Shown here in pieces: positions 33,103-45,930 of a stretch of DNA of 64,000 nt. Under the pieces are notes generated by a model. It searched no databases and was not told where the DNA came from. It worked only from the letters and a program-made list of their open reading frames with translations. Within the stretch, counting starts at the first letter, position 1. Each line of letters begins with the position of its first letter. The translations under genes and the position numbers were made by a program. Source of the stretch: Daucus carota subsp. sativus (Eukaryota > Streptophyta > Magnoliopsida > Apiales > Apiaceae); contig NC_030383.2 of assembly GCF_001625215.2 (NCBI RefSeq), forward strand, positions 54,866,380 to 54,930,379, in the 5' to 3' direction.

Positions 33103-36100
33103 TTACCTTCCTAGCACACTTGCAGGGGGGGGCCCTCTTTCACTATTAATATCATCCTCTATTTCACTTCTGTCCATGCATAGAGCATTGTTATTAACAC
33201 TTACTTCTGAACTAGCGTTACTGCTTGTGGCAACAGGCGAATCTGAAACTCCAACTATCCTGCTTCTTGGTGCAGGGCCTGATCTCACACTATACACGGA
33301 AGATGCAGGAATATTTGTCATCAACGGCCTTAGATTGCCTGGAATACTTCGTCTTATATCCTGTCCAAAGATAAACAAGACACTTTAAAACAGACACCGA
33401 CAAAAAATCAAGCCAACAGGAAACAACAATATCTGAGGTGTAACTTCAGATGATATTTCCCAAATATAAACTTAACAGCCCTAGTCCAACATGGCAACAT
33501 CAAATTCACCAAACTAAAAACCCGGCTTCACCTAAGTCTAAAAGTATTTAAGGAGTACTTTAATAACAAATTAACTTGTTTGGTTCTAAATTTTATGCTT
33601 TATTGCTTAATACAGTATCTCGCAGAGAAAAAAAGTTGTACCATATGCCTCATAGCCATGTCCAAGGATTTCTTAGAGAGAGATCGTCCAAAGCCCGAGC
33701 TGTCGGGGGATGAGGACTTTCCAGATAAGTTACTGTGGGGGGAATGTTTGTCATCTTGTCTCGGTGGTGCCAGTTTCCGCATATTCATCACCCTTTCAAC
33801 CATCTTCGTTCCGTACATGACAGGGCTCACATTATCATTAGCATTAGCATATGCACGACTCAGTGCAGGAACGGAGCTTCTGCTGTTGACAGTTATGCCG
33901 TTTGGAGGTCTTCCTCTTGAGGGAGAACATGATTGACGTCTAATCTTTCCATTAGGAGCAGGCTCGACTGATGAAGATCGAATACTTTGTAATCCAGGCT
34001 TACCCCTAGTAGCTGAGATAGGTCTCTCAGAAACTGAGGTCCGTAAATTTGGTGGTGCATCTAGAGAAAAACCAGGCATCTCTGAAGGTTTCCATGGTCT
34101 CGGTTTCACTACCGGAGAACTAACACGTGGAGGCACTGGATACCTAGAAGTAGCAGTAGCTGCCTTAGGGAACAAAGAAGGAGACTTAACCGGAGGAGAA
34201 GATGAATCTGATGCTGTTGATAATGTGTTTGGTCTGCGAATTGGCGTTGTTGCCCTAGATGTTGGCTTGGATGCAGGTAATGAAGAGGTTTTAACCAGCA
34301 GTGTTGAAGATCTTGCAGCTGACCTAGCTGTAGGGGTTGAAGATCTTGCAGTAAAACTAGATGGTGTTGAAGTTCTTGCAGTAGAACTAGGTGAAGGTAT
34401 TGAAGATCTAGCATTAGAAGTAGCTGTAGTTATTGAGGATCTTTCAGTAGACCTGGCTGTAGGTGTGGAAGATCTTGCAGTTGATCTGGGCGTAGGTGTT
34501 GAAGATCTTGCGGTTGATATGGGTGTAGGTGTTGAAGATCTTGCAGTAGACCTTGTTGGTGTTGAAGATCTCGAAGGAATTGTGGGCTTATTTGAGGTTA
34601 AAGTGGAACGAGAGGTGGGTGTTGAAGACCTTGAAGGCTTAGATGTATTACCAACTGAGGGTTTAGATGTAGCAGTCGATGAGGGCTTAGGGGCTGAGGT
34701 CAATACTGGCTTAGATGCCGAGTTCAAAGTGGGGCGTCGAGTTGGTGTAGCAGACCTCGTCCCTGGAACCCCAGATGAGGAGGGCCTCCTAGCTCCTCCA
34801 GTAGACATATTCAACCCAGGAGATGAAGCAGAATGTCTGGATGCTAAGTTGCTTGCAGTAGACTCCAGCTGGACATCTGCTATCTAGAATCATAATAAAC
34901 AACAAACAAAAAACAAATTCAGAAATCCATCCGTTACTCTATTAGTGGAAATTAAAAAAATGTAGAAGTAAAAAAGGCAGCAATACTTGCATCATCACAG
35001 AACTAATTGTTAAGGAATAGAAATTATTGTTCATAAGAGCTCATGACTTTTGTTTACCTTAGGGATGTATTGCAGGAACATAAAAATGTAGCCTTGAGTC
35101 AAGATGTACAGCAATAAAATGTTATACAATTTTAGTGAAACACAGAAGGGATGTTTCTACAAAGAAAATAAAATGCAAGCTTATTCAATAATCTATTACA
35201 ACAAAGTTATTTTCCCCACAATTGAGTAGAGAATTGATGTGATCTCATCAACCTTATTAAAATATCAAGTCACTCTGGTGCAGAATAAAAACAGGATGGG
35301 AGGGGCTTATGATGACACTATTATTTCTACAACCAAATTAGATAGCAGAGTGTGTGTGCGTGCGCGTGCGCGCGCGCGGATATATACATATGTGTGTGTG
35401 TGCGCGGATATATACATGTGTGTGCAGGACTGCAGGTGTGCATGTTACAAACCAAAAATCAAGTTCTTACTTTTAGAGGAGTTCCATAGTCTAATACTGA
35501 AGGACTACTTAGGCCTGCAAGCACTAAGTGGAACCCTGCCACTTTAATATGATTAAAAATAGTAATATAAAAATACATTCTCCATTTTGTTTGTAGCTGA
35601 AAATCTAAAACTCTTCCACATTTAACTACAAGACAAACGAGGTAGAATTTTTTGAAAAATGGATTTAGCTGGATGATAATTGACTCCATCCTCTTTTGGA
35701 CTTACATCCAACATGATTTTAGGTGTTCTATAGAAGAACAGATACTCCATGTAGATGACAAGGATACAACTATTGCCTATCTACATAGGACTATTTGAAT
35801 AAATACATAGGCCACATGTTCTTTGGACTGACTCTTCTTCTTCTTTCTTTATACACACACACACGTCTATATATATTTATGTATATAATTTGGACTGACT
35901 CTTCTTTGTTTTTAAAATATAACAAATTTAGGAAAACATTACAATTGTGCTCTTACTCTAGATTTTGATGCAATTGGATGAGTTTCAGGAATTCCAGTCT
36001 CACTCGTAAAGGTATGTTGTGATTCCATCTCCAATGAAGGGAAGAGAGGAGTTCCAGGAGGGGATAGTAGCCTGAAGACACAAGAGAGTCTTATTAATTA

Positions 36101-37025
36101 CCATCTTGGAACTATCCACTATAAGATAACATATTGTCTATACGAAATCCATACGATTTATTCAAATAAAAAAGAAATGGTAATTAGATATGCGATCAAG
36201 CTTGATGAAGAAGTAACAACTAGACATAATGGTGCCAAAGGAAGAGGCAAAAGAAAGATAAACCATTAGTGAAAGCTATCCAAGTAAGCAAACTACAAAG
36301 TTCCCGAGTTAAGACTCCACTGGACGCTTATGCTCACTAAACACTGTCACGAACAAACATCAAAAGAAAGACACAGAGTCTGCAAATTCTACTAGAATTA
36401 CCATTCATAATCATTCTTATCACCCTCCGAGTTTAAAAACTCATCAGATGCAGTCTTCAGTGCAGGTCCTAAACTCGCTGCAATATCATATATTGGAGAA
36501 CTCCCCGTCATTCCTGTAAATAAGAACTTCAATTCAACACCTCACCACCAAAAACCAATAAATACCGATAAATTCACAAACTCCAAACATCAATTATCCC
36601 TCCAACATTTTAATAATAATACCCCCCACAAAAATACAACACAATTCACCATCAATAAAAATACACTATATATCACATAAATCCAAAAATGATTCACTAG
36701 CCAATCAAGAAACAATAAACAACACCCATCAAATCTCACATCAAAATAAACACACACCCACATGCTAAAACCTATAAAATACCAAACTTTACCAAATAAA
36801 ACAATAAAAAAAAGCCTATATACATGCTAAAACCCTATAAAGATCTAAACTTTACCAAAAAAACAAGAAAAGCAAGATCATACCGAGTGAAGCATCCAAC
36901 TCGTCCGAGTTACGCAAGAAAACCGAGTCACGTTCTTTCTCAATTTTCGTCATCTCGAGAAACAAAGCAAGCTCATCTTCTTTATCAATCATCCTCATTG
37001 GCAGTCCCGGAACCCTAAAACTCAT
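33103..37025 (-). CDS. Ser/Thr/Pro-rich basic protein of the plant BPP family
   Basis: Five exons on the minus strand: 37025-36884, 36513-36402, 36071-35957, 34883-33642, 33360-33103; about 622 aa, phases consistent. N-terminus MSFRVPGLPMRMIDKEDELALFLEM and then NDYEWLLSPPGTPLFPSLEME (about residues 81-101) are hallmarks of the At2g40070-type family. Exon 4 codes for a long low-complexity array of RSSTPT/ARSSTP repeats (about residues 175-310), and the C-terminal part has SVYSVRSGP and DSPVATSSNASSE. Arabidopsis basic proline-rich proteins (BPP1 and kin) bind microtubules; the same is inferred here. The end is slightly uncertain: the stop TAA follows GGAAGG and overlaps a possible GTAATA donor, so a small further exon cannot be excluded. 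Confidence 0.8.
35350..35430. repeat. Alternating purine-pyrimidine tract (GT/GC/AT) in BPP-like intron 3
   Basis: About 80 bp of (GT)n, (GC)n and ATATATAC in alternating purine-pyrimidine order, including GCGCGCGCGC. Such tracts can adopt Z-DNA and are often length-variable. It lies in the intron between exons 3 and 4. Confidence 0.75.
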
Positions 37026-37973
37026 CTTTTTCAAAACCCTAATTTTATCCCCAAACTTGAATTAATTACTAAATCCAAACCCTAATTTTTAGATTCGCAT
37101 CTAAAAATTGATAATACACAGCCAATTCACTCACATTTGGATCTGAATTTCAGCTCAAATCAACACAAAAAGAACCACATTTTCAATTTATATACTCACA
37201 CAATACTTGTACGTATAATTCGTAAATTTCTAAATATAGGTTTTTTTAGTAGTTAAACATTAAACTAACAAAAAACATAAAGTTTAGAAAGTTTTGAAAA
37301 TACAAAATACGTATATATGGATATTGTTTAAGAATTAAATAAGAGTATTATTTCATGAATAATAAATTAAATAAAAATAAATTTTAGAAATTTAAAAATG
37401 GAGGGAGAGGAGAGGAGAGAGTGGCATTTTGAGTGATAATAAGAGTAGAAATTGGGGACTCAATTGAAATATATAATAAAAGATTTTAGTTTGGAATTTA
37501 CGTTTGTGATAAATATAGAGAGAGAGAGAGGAGAGAGAGGGGAGGTGGGTGAGGGGTGAATATAATAATGCAACAAACAGCTTTTTTGAAGTTTTTCTCA
37601 CTTGAAAGTTACGTTATCTTGTTGCCAAGGGAGAGAGATACACATACATGTGTATGTCTATACTATAGTATTGTTTTCTTTCGTTTTCTGTTTGCTGATT
37701 TTGTAATTTACATTTGGGCTGTCTCTTTTGTCTGCATAATCGCCAGAAACGTAGTTCAGATAAACTAGTATAGCAGAGTTTTGGGAATTTTTGATTTGTT
37801 TTCTGATTAATCTTCATTATTGATATATGATTACAGAGTTAGGTGTTATGAAGCATGTTTTTAAACCGGAGTGTTGAAGCACCAATCATAATTTAATCAA
37901 TAATAATATTTTTAATTATTCAAATTTATATAATTTATTATTTATAAGTAACCTAAAACATATTATCAATTAA
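37026..37973. other. Upstream region of the BPP-like gene
   Basis: AT-rich with a GA-dinucleotide tract at about 37516-37545, which would be CT-rich in the transcript sense and may mark the distal leader or a leader intron. No gene is seen. Confidence 0.4.
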
Positions 37974-38379
37974 GAGCAAGTCCAATATGTTAACTATCCT
38001 ATTACTTATAAATAATATAAAATAATGAGTGCTAGTATTTCTTAGTGATTTAGGTAATCTATTTTTTGTGTCAACTTCAATAGTAATCCCTATATTTGTT
38101 CGCCTAAAATTATTTTAATAATAAATTTGAGAGAGGGGAAAAGAAGAGAATAGACAAAGAAAGAAGAAGAGAAATGATTATTTTATTCATAAATATTAAA
38201 TAGTTAATGGCTAGGGGTTACTTATAAATAGGTAATGGCTAGGGGTTACTTATAAATAAATAGGTAATGGCTAGGAGAATTAAGGTTGTGCTAGTGATTT
38301 AAGATAACACTAGGAGTGCATTTATTTTTTGACACATAACCTAAATGTGAGTTTAGGACATCACTTATTGGACTTGCTC
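37974..38379. mobile_element. PIF/Harbinger-like MITE (GAGCAAGTCC type)
   Basis: 406 bp. Ends GAGCAAGTCCAATA and TATTGGACTTGCTC are exact inverted repeats, with TAA on both sides. The body includes three tandem GGTAATGGCTAGG-type units at about 38204-38275. Same family as 47279. Confidence 0.88.
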
Positions 38380-38511
38380 TAACCATTAACATAAATTTTT
38401 GTGGACTCCATAGAACTTGACCGCTAATTACATTTTGAATTGATTAAAAACTCATGATTTGTCAAATTATTCTCGATAAACTCTAACAAAAGTCAATCCA
38501 TTAGTTTCGAT

Positions 38512-38905
38512 TATGGCTGTAATTCAAGTCGAGTTTCGAGCCGAGCCTAATTCGAGCCAAGTTTAATCGAATCGAGCCGAGCTGGCTTGATTAACTAATC
38601 GAGTTTAAACCGAACTCGATTCGTTTAGTTTCACGAGTCAAGTCGAACTAGCTCATTTGGCTAAACGAGCCGATTTTAACGAGTCGAGCGAGCCAGCTCG
38701 TATAATTTTACACTTAATCTGCCTAAAACTCTACCTGGACTCGGCTCGTTTAATTTCACGGGTCGAGTCGAACCGGCTCGTTTAATTAAACGAGCCGGAA
38801 CCTCTGCCCGAATCCGGCTCGTTTAACGAGTCGAGTCGAGCCGAACCCAATTAAACGAGTTCGAGCTGGCCAGCTCGCGAGCTCCCGACTCGAATTACAG
38901 CTCTA
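38512..38905. mobile_element. hAT MITE with CGAGCC repeats
   Basis: 394 bp with ends TATGGCTGTAATTCAAGTCG and CGACTCGAATTACAGCTCTA, flanked by the 8-bp TSD GTTTCGAT (38504 and 38906). The interior is packed with CGAGCCGAG / CGGCTCGTTTAA motifs in both directions. Confidence 0.88.
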
Positions 38906-38913
38906 GTTTCGAT

Positions 38914-39903
38914 TTCTGATTTTTACTAGCACGACCACCAGAATATATTACTAATACCAACGTTACCTTGACGGCTTTGTTAAATTGTTAACCTTCCAAA
39001 CAGACCCCACCACACCAAGAACAAGGATGACATAAAGGGCTGAATTTACCATGGAAAAGAAAATGCTTTATATCAACAGCTAACATTTGCCATGAATTAA
39101 TAATCTACAAGGGCCCTTGACCAATAATTCTTGGTTGTTGCTCACTCCAGAATGCAGCATTACATGTCATATATGCATAGGTGCTAAACTAACGTCCACC
39201 ATTAACTTCATGTTGACCAGATTTTTCATTCCCACTTGGGTTCAGAATGTGAAGATCATGTTCTTCACATGATATTACTTTTAAGTTGTTGTGTAATGTA
39301 TCCCAGCTACTATAAAGCGATGAATTGAGTGCCCACTTGACCTACATCATCCAAAGGGCATCTTCAGACAGCTATGCAAATCTTTAAGGTAGTTAAATCT
39401 AAGAGGAATTTAGCCTCACAAATAAATTACCAATGCTGACCTGAAAGTTTAATCTGCGAAATTTTAAAAAAAAAACGATGATAATTTATCATATGCAGCT
39501 CAGTGCCACATTATCACAGGGACAACATTTGGTAAATGTTCCGTCGCCTCTAGCATTTTCCTAAAAAAGATCAAACTTAAAATGGTAAAATAACTGGAAA
39601 GCAGGGGGATTTAGATTATTAATTCTTACGAGGATAATCAATATTTCATATTACATGGATAGTCTGAACAGATCAGAGGAGTTCCAGTCTTCTAGATGAA
39701 TATAAACAATGAAGACTTGGAACAATGTTGATGAAATTGCACAAATGTCGGAAAAGAACTGATTGTTTCGGTATTTTAGATAACTATGAACAACGAAGAC
39801 TTGTAACAATGGGAAAACAACAGAAATCCCCAATTTTTGAAATCACCTTGTTGAGTAACAATGAGGGGAGTAAAGAATGTACAGATTGAAATTAGAGGTC
39901 ATT
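38914..39903. other. Spacer and YPEL 3' flank
   Basis: Non-coding. A ~27-bp motif around AGACTTGGAACAATG occurs twice about 85 bases apart (near 39711 and 39796). The part nearest 39904 is likely the 3' UTR of the Yippee-like gene. Confidence 0.4.
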
Positions 39904-42900
39904 TTAAACATCATCAGCGTCACTTCCACTGACATGAGCTTCATGATTCACCCAATAATTAGTTCCGTCAGGGCCAGAAATCTTAAACCTGAGGCATCAA
40001 ACCCCCATGTCATAAATCAGTGTAAGTAGACAGAGAACAAGCCAGATGAACTATATTTAAGTAATTCAAACTAATTATTTCACACCTTTCCAGGACCGAT
40101 TTTCCTTCCTTGTACTTTTGGCTTTTTTCCTTCGCAGTCTCCTGCAAGAAATTTGCATTTATTTTAAGAAAAAAAATGTCAGAGAAAGAAACTGCATCAA
40201 ATCAAGCTATGTATATCAAAGTGGAAGCAAATATATGTCATCTCCTGCAAGTTGAATTTTCATCTTACATATGTCCAACCGACAATTGACCCACATTTCA
40301 CACAGAAGATGTCAGCAACAGTATGCAATCCAGTCATCATCATCCGTTCTTCCTTCGGCCCAAGAGTGACGTTCACTCTGCTCAGATACAGGCGGGGATT
40401 TATATCATATAGAAAAGCTCACAATTGAGATATAATACGTTGACAAAGGATTAAGGTGTATACAAGAGACATGGTCAATTCTAAAAGAGGAAACTTTAAG
40501 AAGAGAATCGCTTAATATGCAACAAAATTTATTTGCGGAAACACATTTTTTAGCAAGAAGATGGTGAATCTTACAACTCACTAAAATAGGATTCAAAATT
40601 GAAGTTGTAAGCTATTCATTAGGTCAAATAAACAACTGCAGACATAATATTCCTTCAATCCAAATGCTTGTACTAATTAGGTTTAACAAGACAGTAAGTG
40701 AACCGAATGTACTGCCGCTCATTCCCTGCCATGTTTCATAGCATATACCGTAAGTAGCAAGGAAATGCTACATTCCTCTAAAACACTTAACCCCCCCAGT
40801 GATAAACTCATTCTTTGAATGCATAATGAATCAAGTGAAAAGAACCTCTTAAACTCAGACAGTTCTACCTGCATACATTTTCTTTGATTGTAACCAAAAC
40901 TCTAGATACCACCAGCCTAAATGGTAGATCATTTGACTGGTAAGAAAACTCTGGAAGATATAATCAATATGTACTTCAGATGTCCCATCACACTTTCTAT
41001 ATCCTCTACTGTAAAATAATCTTAGTTTGCTTCAGTGATAAGCAAGAAAGACAAAACTTCCTCCTATTTTCTGTCCAAGTCAGCTGGAGCATTGCTTTTA
41101 ACTTCCGACGAAGAAGAAAAATGACAGATTAACAGGCTTTGTGGGTCGCGAGAATTTTAAGAAAAACCAACAAACTCTTTTTAATCTTTAATGATGCCTC
41201 CATGATCCACAAACAAGAAGATGAAAGTATTACATTTCATTAGTAACTTAATGGAGAAAACAATATCTTATTGATACTATCTTTATAGACAGTTTCAAGT
41301 TAAGTTCAGGTTTTTCTTTTCGATTGCTTACCTGCAAAAGATATATAAGCACCTCAAAAAAAAAAAAAGGAAAGTGGAACAATCGTCGAGTGCTACTGAG
41401 TTCACATTTTGAAATGAAAATGAATAGCATCATATTGTAGGAGCTTGCTAAAAAGCGCTTAAAAAACCAGAAATGTATCAAGGTGTAAGTGAAGCCCGGT
41501 ATCTAGAAAAACTTACACCCTGCTGAAGAGATAAGCTTTACCATGCCTGCAGTGAAATGACTGGATAAAAAAGCAGAAGGAAAGACAATCAGCATATTAC
41601 TTCTTTGCAATCAGAATGTTGGACACTAGAAAGGTACAAACAGAAAACAACCTAGGGCTATCATAAAATTCTGTGCACATAATAGAGTGCAAACTTATTA
41701 ACTTGCAGAATACCACCAGTAAGTGGAAATATTTGGTCTTTGATAGGGTCTGCCATCAATTTTCAATCAAACTTAGCAATGTTCAAATTGCGTATATAGA
41801 CTTCATATTCCTCTTTTACAACTTATGCAAAAGCACGTGCAACCCTTTCATAGTAACTACTGTCATCAATTTCAGCAATTAAAGATCACTTGCCAAACAC
41901 AAAAAAGTTCGAAAAATTGATATTGGAAGGGCAAAAAATTCTACTCAATTTACATTCTAGAAAATTCTTGAAACAGAAGATGCGACTGTAGTAAATTATA
42001 GTTTGAACGAGATTGTGAGAATAGAGAATGCCTAGATCAACCAACATGTGAAGCCAAAATTTAGGATCCGCATCATTTTCAAACTTTACGTTGTGGACTC
42101 ATTAAAGAATTCTTAAATCTTTTTGGGTTTGTCTAGTGTGTGCCCATGGGCACATGCTAAGCACTAAATTTCATGAGTTTGGAGGGTTTTGATTGGTGTG
42201 GTGGTTGCAAATGCAGGGGGGGTCTACCATTATTAAAGAGGGTAAGCCAATCAAAACCCTCTAAATTTATAAGTTTTAGTGCTTAGCATGTGCCCATGGG
42301 CACACACTAGAAAAACCGAATCTTTTTAACCTATAAAACAGAATCTTCTATCTGCTTTTGAAACGAATCTGTATTCATGCAAACATGTCGAAGGTAAAAA
42401 TAAGCAGCTAGACCCCGAAACCACATTGAAAAACAACCAATAGGTTTTCACCTTCCCGAATATTACCCATAAAGCGTATCTAATCATCAAACTTGCAACA
42501 AAAATTAAATTACACAAACAACCATGGACTTTTTAGTGATCCAAGTCCAACAAGGAAATGACATTATTGCGCTTACCACTTTCGCAAACCAAGTTCCACA
42601 TTCAGAATGAAATTTGTGATCTGATACAGTTCTCATTATAGCTCAAAATGTAGTTAAGCCTTTTCAACTGACTAACAACACAATCTTGTTGCTATTATAG
42701 ATAACCATGTTAATGTATCCAATCAGTCAAACCACACTAAAAATTCTAATAGCCAATCATAATCACAAAAATCATCAGACTAGACAAAACAACAAAATCA
42801 AAACCCCACATACTAAAAACATAATAATTGAATTAATTACCACAAAGATCAATCAAACCAACAAAAACCCACAAAAAATGATCAAGAATGAAATAAAAAA

Positions 42901-43008
42901 AAAAAAAGGCACCTTTGAAACTATGCTGTCACATAGAGCAAGATGAGTATGGCAGTGCTTGCAACTATAGATCTTTCCTTCAAGATTCACCAAAAACAAT
43001 CTCCCCAT
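39904..43008 (-). CDS. Yippee-like zinc-binding protein
   Basis: Five exons on the minus strand: 43008-42913, 41560-41517, 40377-40269, 40141-40086, 39988-39904; 129 aa, the normal YPEL length. Start [19 protein letters not shown]. The two zinc-binding pairs are C16-x2-C19 and C71-x2-C74, 51 residues apart, followed by GSIVGWTY. Other hallmarks: [40 protein letters not shown] and the C-terminal [12 protein letters not shown] proteins carry a fold related to the cereblon/Mis18 Yippee domain, and the animal relatives are substrate-receptor parts of E3 ligases; the role in plants is little known. A Mutator-type MITE sits in intron 1. The leader is CT/GA-rich (43010-43045). Confidence 0.93.
42125..42318. 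mobile_element. Mutator-like MITE in YPEL intron 1
   Basis: 194 bp, flanked by the 9-bp TSD AATCTTTTT (42116 and 42319). Long inverted repeats (about 42 bp) begin GGGTTTGTCTAGTGTGTGCC and contain the palindrome GTGCCCATGGGCAC. Confidence 0.9.
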
Positions 43009-44032
43009 CTCTCTCCCTATCTCTCTCTATCTCTCCCTTTAGGACTATATCTCACCTACTTTCCTTCAACTGCAGACTAGCTAAGAAGAAGCCAATGAAT
43101 ATATGACTGTGTAATAAACAATATTATAAATTCTTGTCTACAGCAAATAGAAAAAATGGTTAAAAAAAGGAATTAATAAACTAAAGAGGTGGATGGATAA
43201 AGATTGATTGGAAGGAACGTGAAGCAAAGGATAAATAATGGTGAGAAGAAAAGGAGAAATGCAAAGACACAAACACAAGAGATAAAGAGAGAGACCGTGG
43301 GAATGTATGTGATTATAGTAAAACATAGGATTACTGTATGGGTATGTAAAAAGTAAAATATTGTAAAATGTGTAAGTATAGACTACAGAGAGATAAATGT
43401 TTGAAGTGAAATGGTGACCGACTACTATCAGAAAATTGACCGCTCACAGTAAATCTGGTAATTCTGTTAATTTCCCACTCTCCTTTACTCTTTACCGTGT
43501 GTGTGGAATTCTTTTTCAATCTCGTCATGCAACGATGGTCTTCTCCTTACACATATCTCGTCAATATTTATTTATCTTTTTTATTTATTATAAAATGATA
43601 AATATATAAATCATAAATTTATATTGACACGGATGTTATAAACATACTCAAAACTTTAAACTTGATTGCTCTCATGAGTAAATAATGCTTTCTCCAATTT
43701 AGTTGTATGTTCGATCAATAAGGGGGTGTTTGGTCCTGCAATTTAGCTGTATGTTCGGCCAATAATAATAATATAAAAAAGGTATTTGGTCGAATTTAAA
43801 ATCACAGTCTCTAGATTTACAAGCTTGTTAAAACTATCCAATATATGTTTCACGAGAAAAATTATATGAAGTTCATATTTATAATGATATTTTGGAGTAT
43901 CATTCTCGAAATGAGGATATTATTTATGATTAAATTCAAAATTTACGATCATCCTCCGAAACTTCAACTTGAATGTGCATTCGATATGAACCCATTCTTG
44001 CGAAGTGTATTCAACTCTTGCGAAGTGCATTA
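43009..44032. other. YPEL upstream region
   Basis: CT-dinucleotide-rich stretch (plus-strand reading) at 43010-43045, then AT-rich DNA. A ~25-bp stretch (CAATTTAGYTGTATGTTCG) occurs twice near 43695 and 43739. No gene is seen. Confidence 0.45.
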
Positions 44033-44461
44033 GAGCATCTCCAAGTTGGCATACTTAAAATAAAAAAAAATTAACCAACAGCTCGAAAAACTCAACTCCA
44101 ACCATCCTCGGCTGTTGTCTATAAATTTAGCCAACCTCCTATGAATGGCTAAATTTGTCGAACCTCTACAGATCTGTAAGGACATCTGTAATAAGATTGC
44201 ACATCATTTATTACCATATCGAACTGATATATTCTATTTTAATAATCTAAAATATTAATAACATATTATTTTTAAATTATCGAACTGATATATTCTATTT
44301 TAATAATCTAAAATATTAATAACATATTATTTTTAAATTATAGCCAACCAATATAGCCAATATCATTGAAGCAAAATGCCTTACAGGTTCATCAAATTTT
44401 ACATAATGTCTTACAGATCTCATTTAGCCAATAATTATAGCCAACGCCGTTGGAGATGCTC
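44033..44461. mobile_element. PIF/Harbinger-like MITE (GAGCATCTCCAA type)
   Basis: 429 bp, ends GAGCATCTCCAAG and GTTGGAGATGCTC, TTA on both sides. Its interior holds a perfect or near-perfect 61-bp tandem duplication (CGAACTGATAT at 44220 and 44281). Confidence 0.9.
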
Positions 44462-44532
44462 TTACACCAGGAAAGAATGTCTTATCTTATTCTTCATTAA
44501 TAAATTTTTACTTTTTAAAAAATTAATGTATA

Positions 44533-45928
44533 CTCCCTCCGTCCCCCTCAATCAATATACTTATATAAAGGAGGAGCGAGGGGCGTGTAGGTGGCGCCTC
44601 TCACATCGCTCCGTTCTATTTTTCTAATTTTCTGGAATTTGTGGAAGAAAAATATCAAAAAATAGAACTACCTTTTTTAGTTTTGGATATATTAGAAGCA
44701 AGTTTCAGAATCTGATTTTGTTTTAGATTATTTATGGAATATAGCAGCTTGAAAATTTTAATCTGATTTTGTTTCAGATTATTTAATCATGGGAAAGAGT
44801 AGCACACAAGTCTTTCTGCACTTATAAATACAAGGTTTTGGATCATCTAAACACAACCTAATCTCTCTCAATACCACAACTCTACCTCTCTCTCGTGATA
44901 GTTCTCTTGCTCGATTTCTGATCTTGCTCGATTTCTGACTCGGTGGTACTTTTCTTCTGCAACGATAAGTGAAGGTTGTTTATACGGTATTTAAAAAAAA
45001 TAAAGGTTGTTTCAAGCAAAAGTAGTTATAGACCGCTATGTGGGAGTCGACAAATCCAAACACGGGAGAAGAATATAGTCTTGACATGATTTTGATGGAT
45101 GATATCAATAAATTAACTATTAGTGATGTATGTTTGTTGGTTATTCTTTTATAATATCTGTTTTGTTCATCAGACATGTTTGTTGTTGTTAATTTACATG
45201 ATTTAATTTGTATACAAGAAAATATTATTCATGTATTATCTGTTTACTCCGTTCAAGCAACTTTTAAGTGAATGCTGTTTATACAGTATTACAAAATAAA
45301 GGTTGTTACAAGGGTAGTATAGACCGCTATGGCGCTATCTCACGGATTTAAGTTAGATGTTTTTGTGCACAATCAATCAAAAAAATTGGAGGAAAGTGAC
45401 AATGTAAGAACATGATTACTTTTAAAAAAACACAAATAAAATTAAGATTCGTCGTGCTTTAAATTGTTAATTACGTGTAGAAATTTATTTTCATTTTTTC
45501 ACCATAAATTATAGTCCAATTTTACAATTTTATATATTAGTATTGGTATTTCATCAAGATTTTTATAATATAAAATTTATTTTATCCTACAAATATTAAT
45601 ATTTAATCATTAATATACTTTTTATGGACAGCCACAAAATTATTGCATTATACAAATATTAATATTGAATTATTAATATAAGTGTTATAAGCCGCCGCAA
45701 CGCGCGGTTTCTCAACTAGTTGTTTATATTGGGGGATGTGGATATGGCACACATTCTAATATTCTCATAATATATAGTTTGATAAATTATTTTGAATTTT
45801 TTTTCTTTTGAAATAAATATTTACTATCGAAACTTTTATATAAAATAGAAAAATTTCAGAAAAAAAATTATAAAACTATAGTTTATATGCGTCTTAAAAT
45901 GCGTGTTAAATGAGAGGGACAAAGGGAG
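44533..45928. mobile_element. Stowaway MITE split by a Helitron
   Basis: Left arm CTCCCTCCGTCCCCCTCAA (44533-44551) and right part from 45720 (TTGTTTATATTGGGGGATG) to AGAGGGACAAAGGGAG, with TA on both sides. Without the inserted Helitron it is 228 bp, and the rejoined order of motifs corresponds to the reverse complement of the intact Stowaway at 58326. Confidence 0.85.
44552..45719 (+). mobile_element. Non-autonomous Helitron inside the Stowaway
   Basis: 1168 bp starting TCAATATACTTATATAAAGG and ending CTAG, inserted between A and T as Helitrons do. The GC hairpin near the 3' end (CCGCCGCAACGCGCGG) lies about 10 bases before the terminus. The interior has a promoter/leader-like stretch (about 44820-44960, CT-rich) and a repeated TATAGACCGCTATG motif (45029 and 45313). 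No helicase sequence. Confidence 0.82.
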
Positions 45929-45930
45929 TA

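Noticed and set aside
34225-34887. Long plus-strand open frame (about 220 codons, repeated EDLAVDL) opposite exon 4 of the BPP-like gene
   Set aside because: It is the antisense shadow of the Ser/Thr/Arg repeat; the minus strand has the conserved family motifs and spliced structure.
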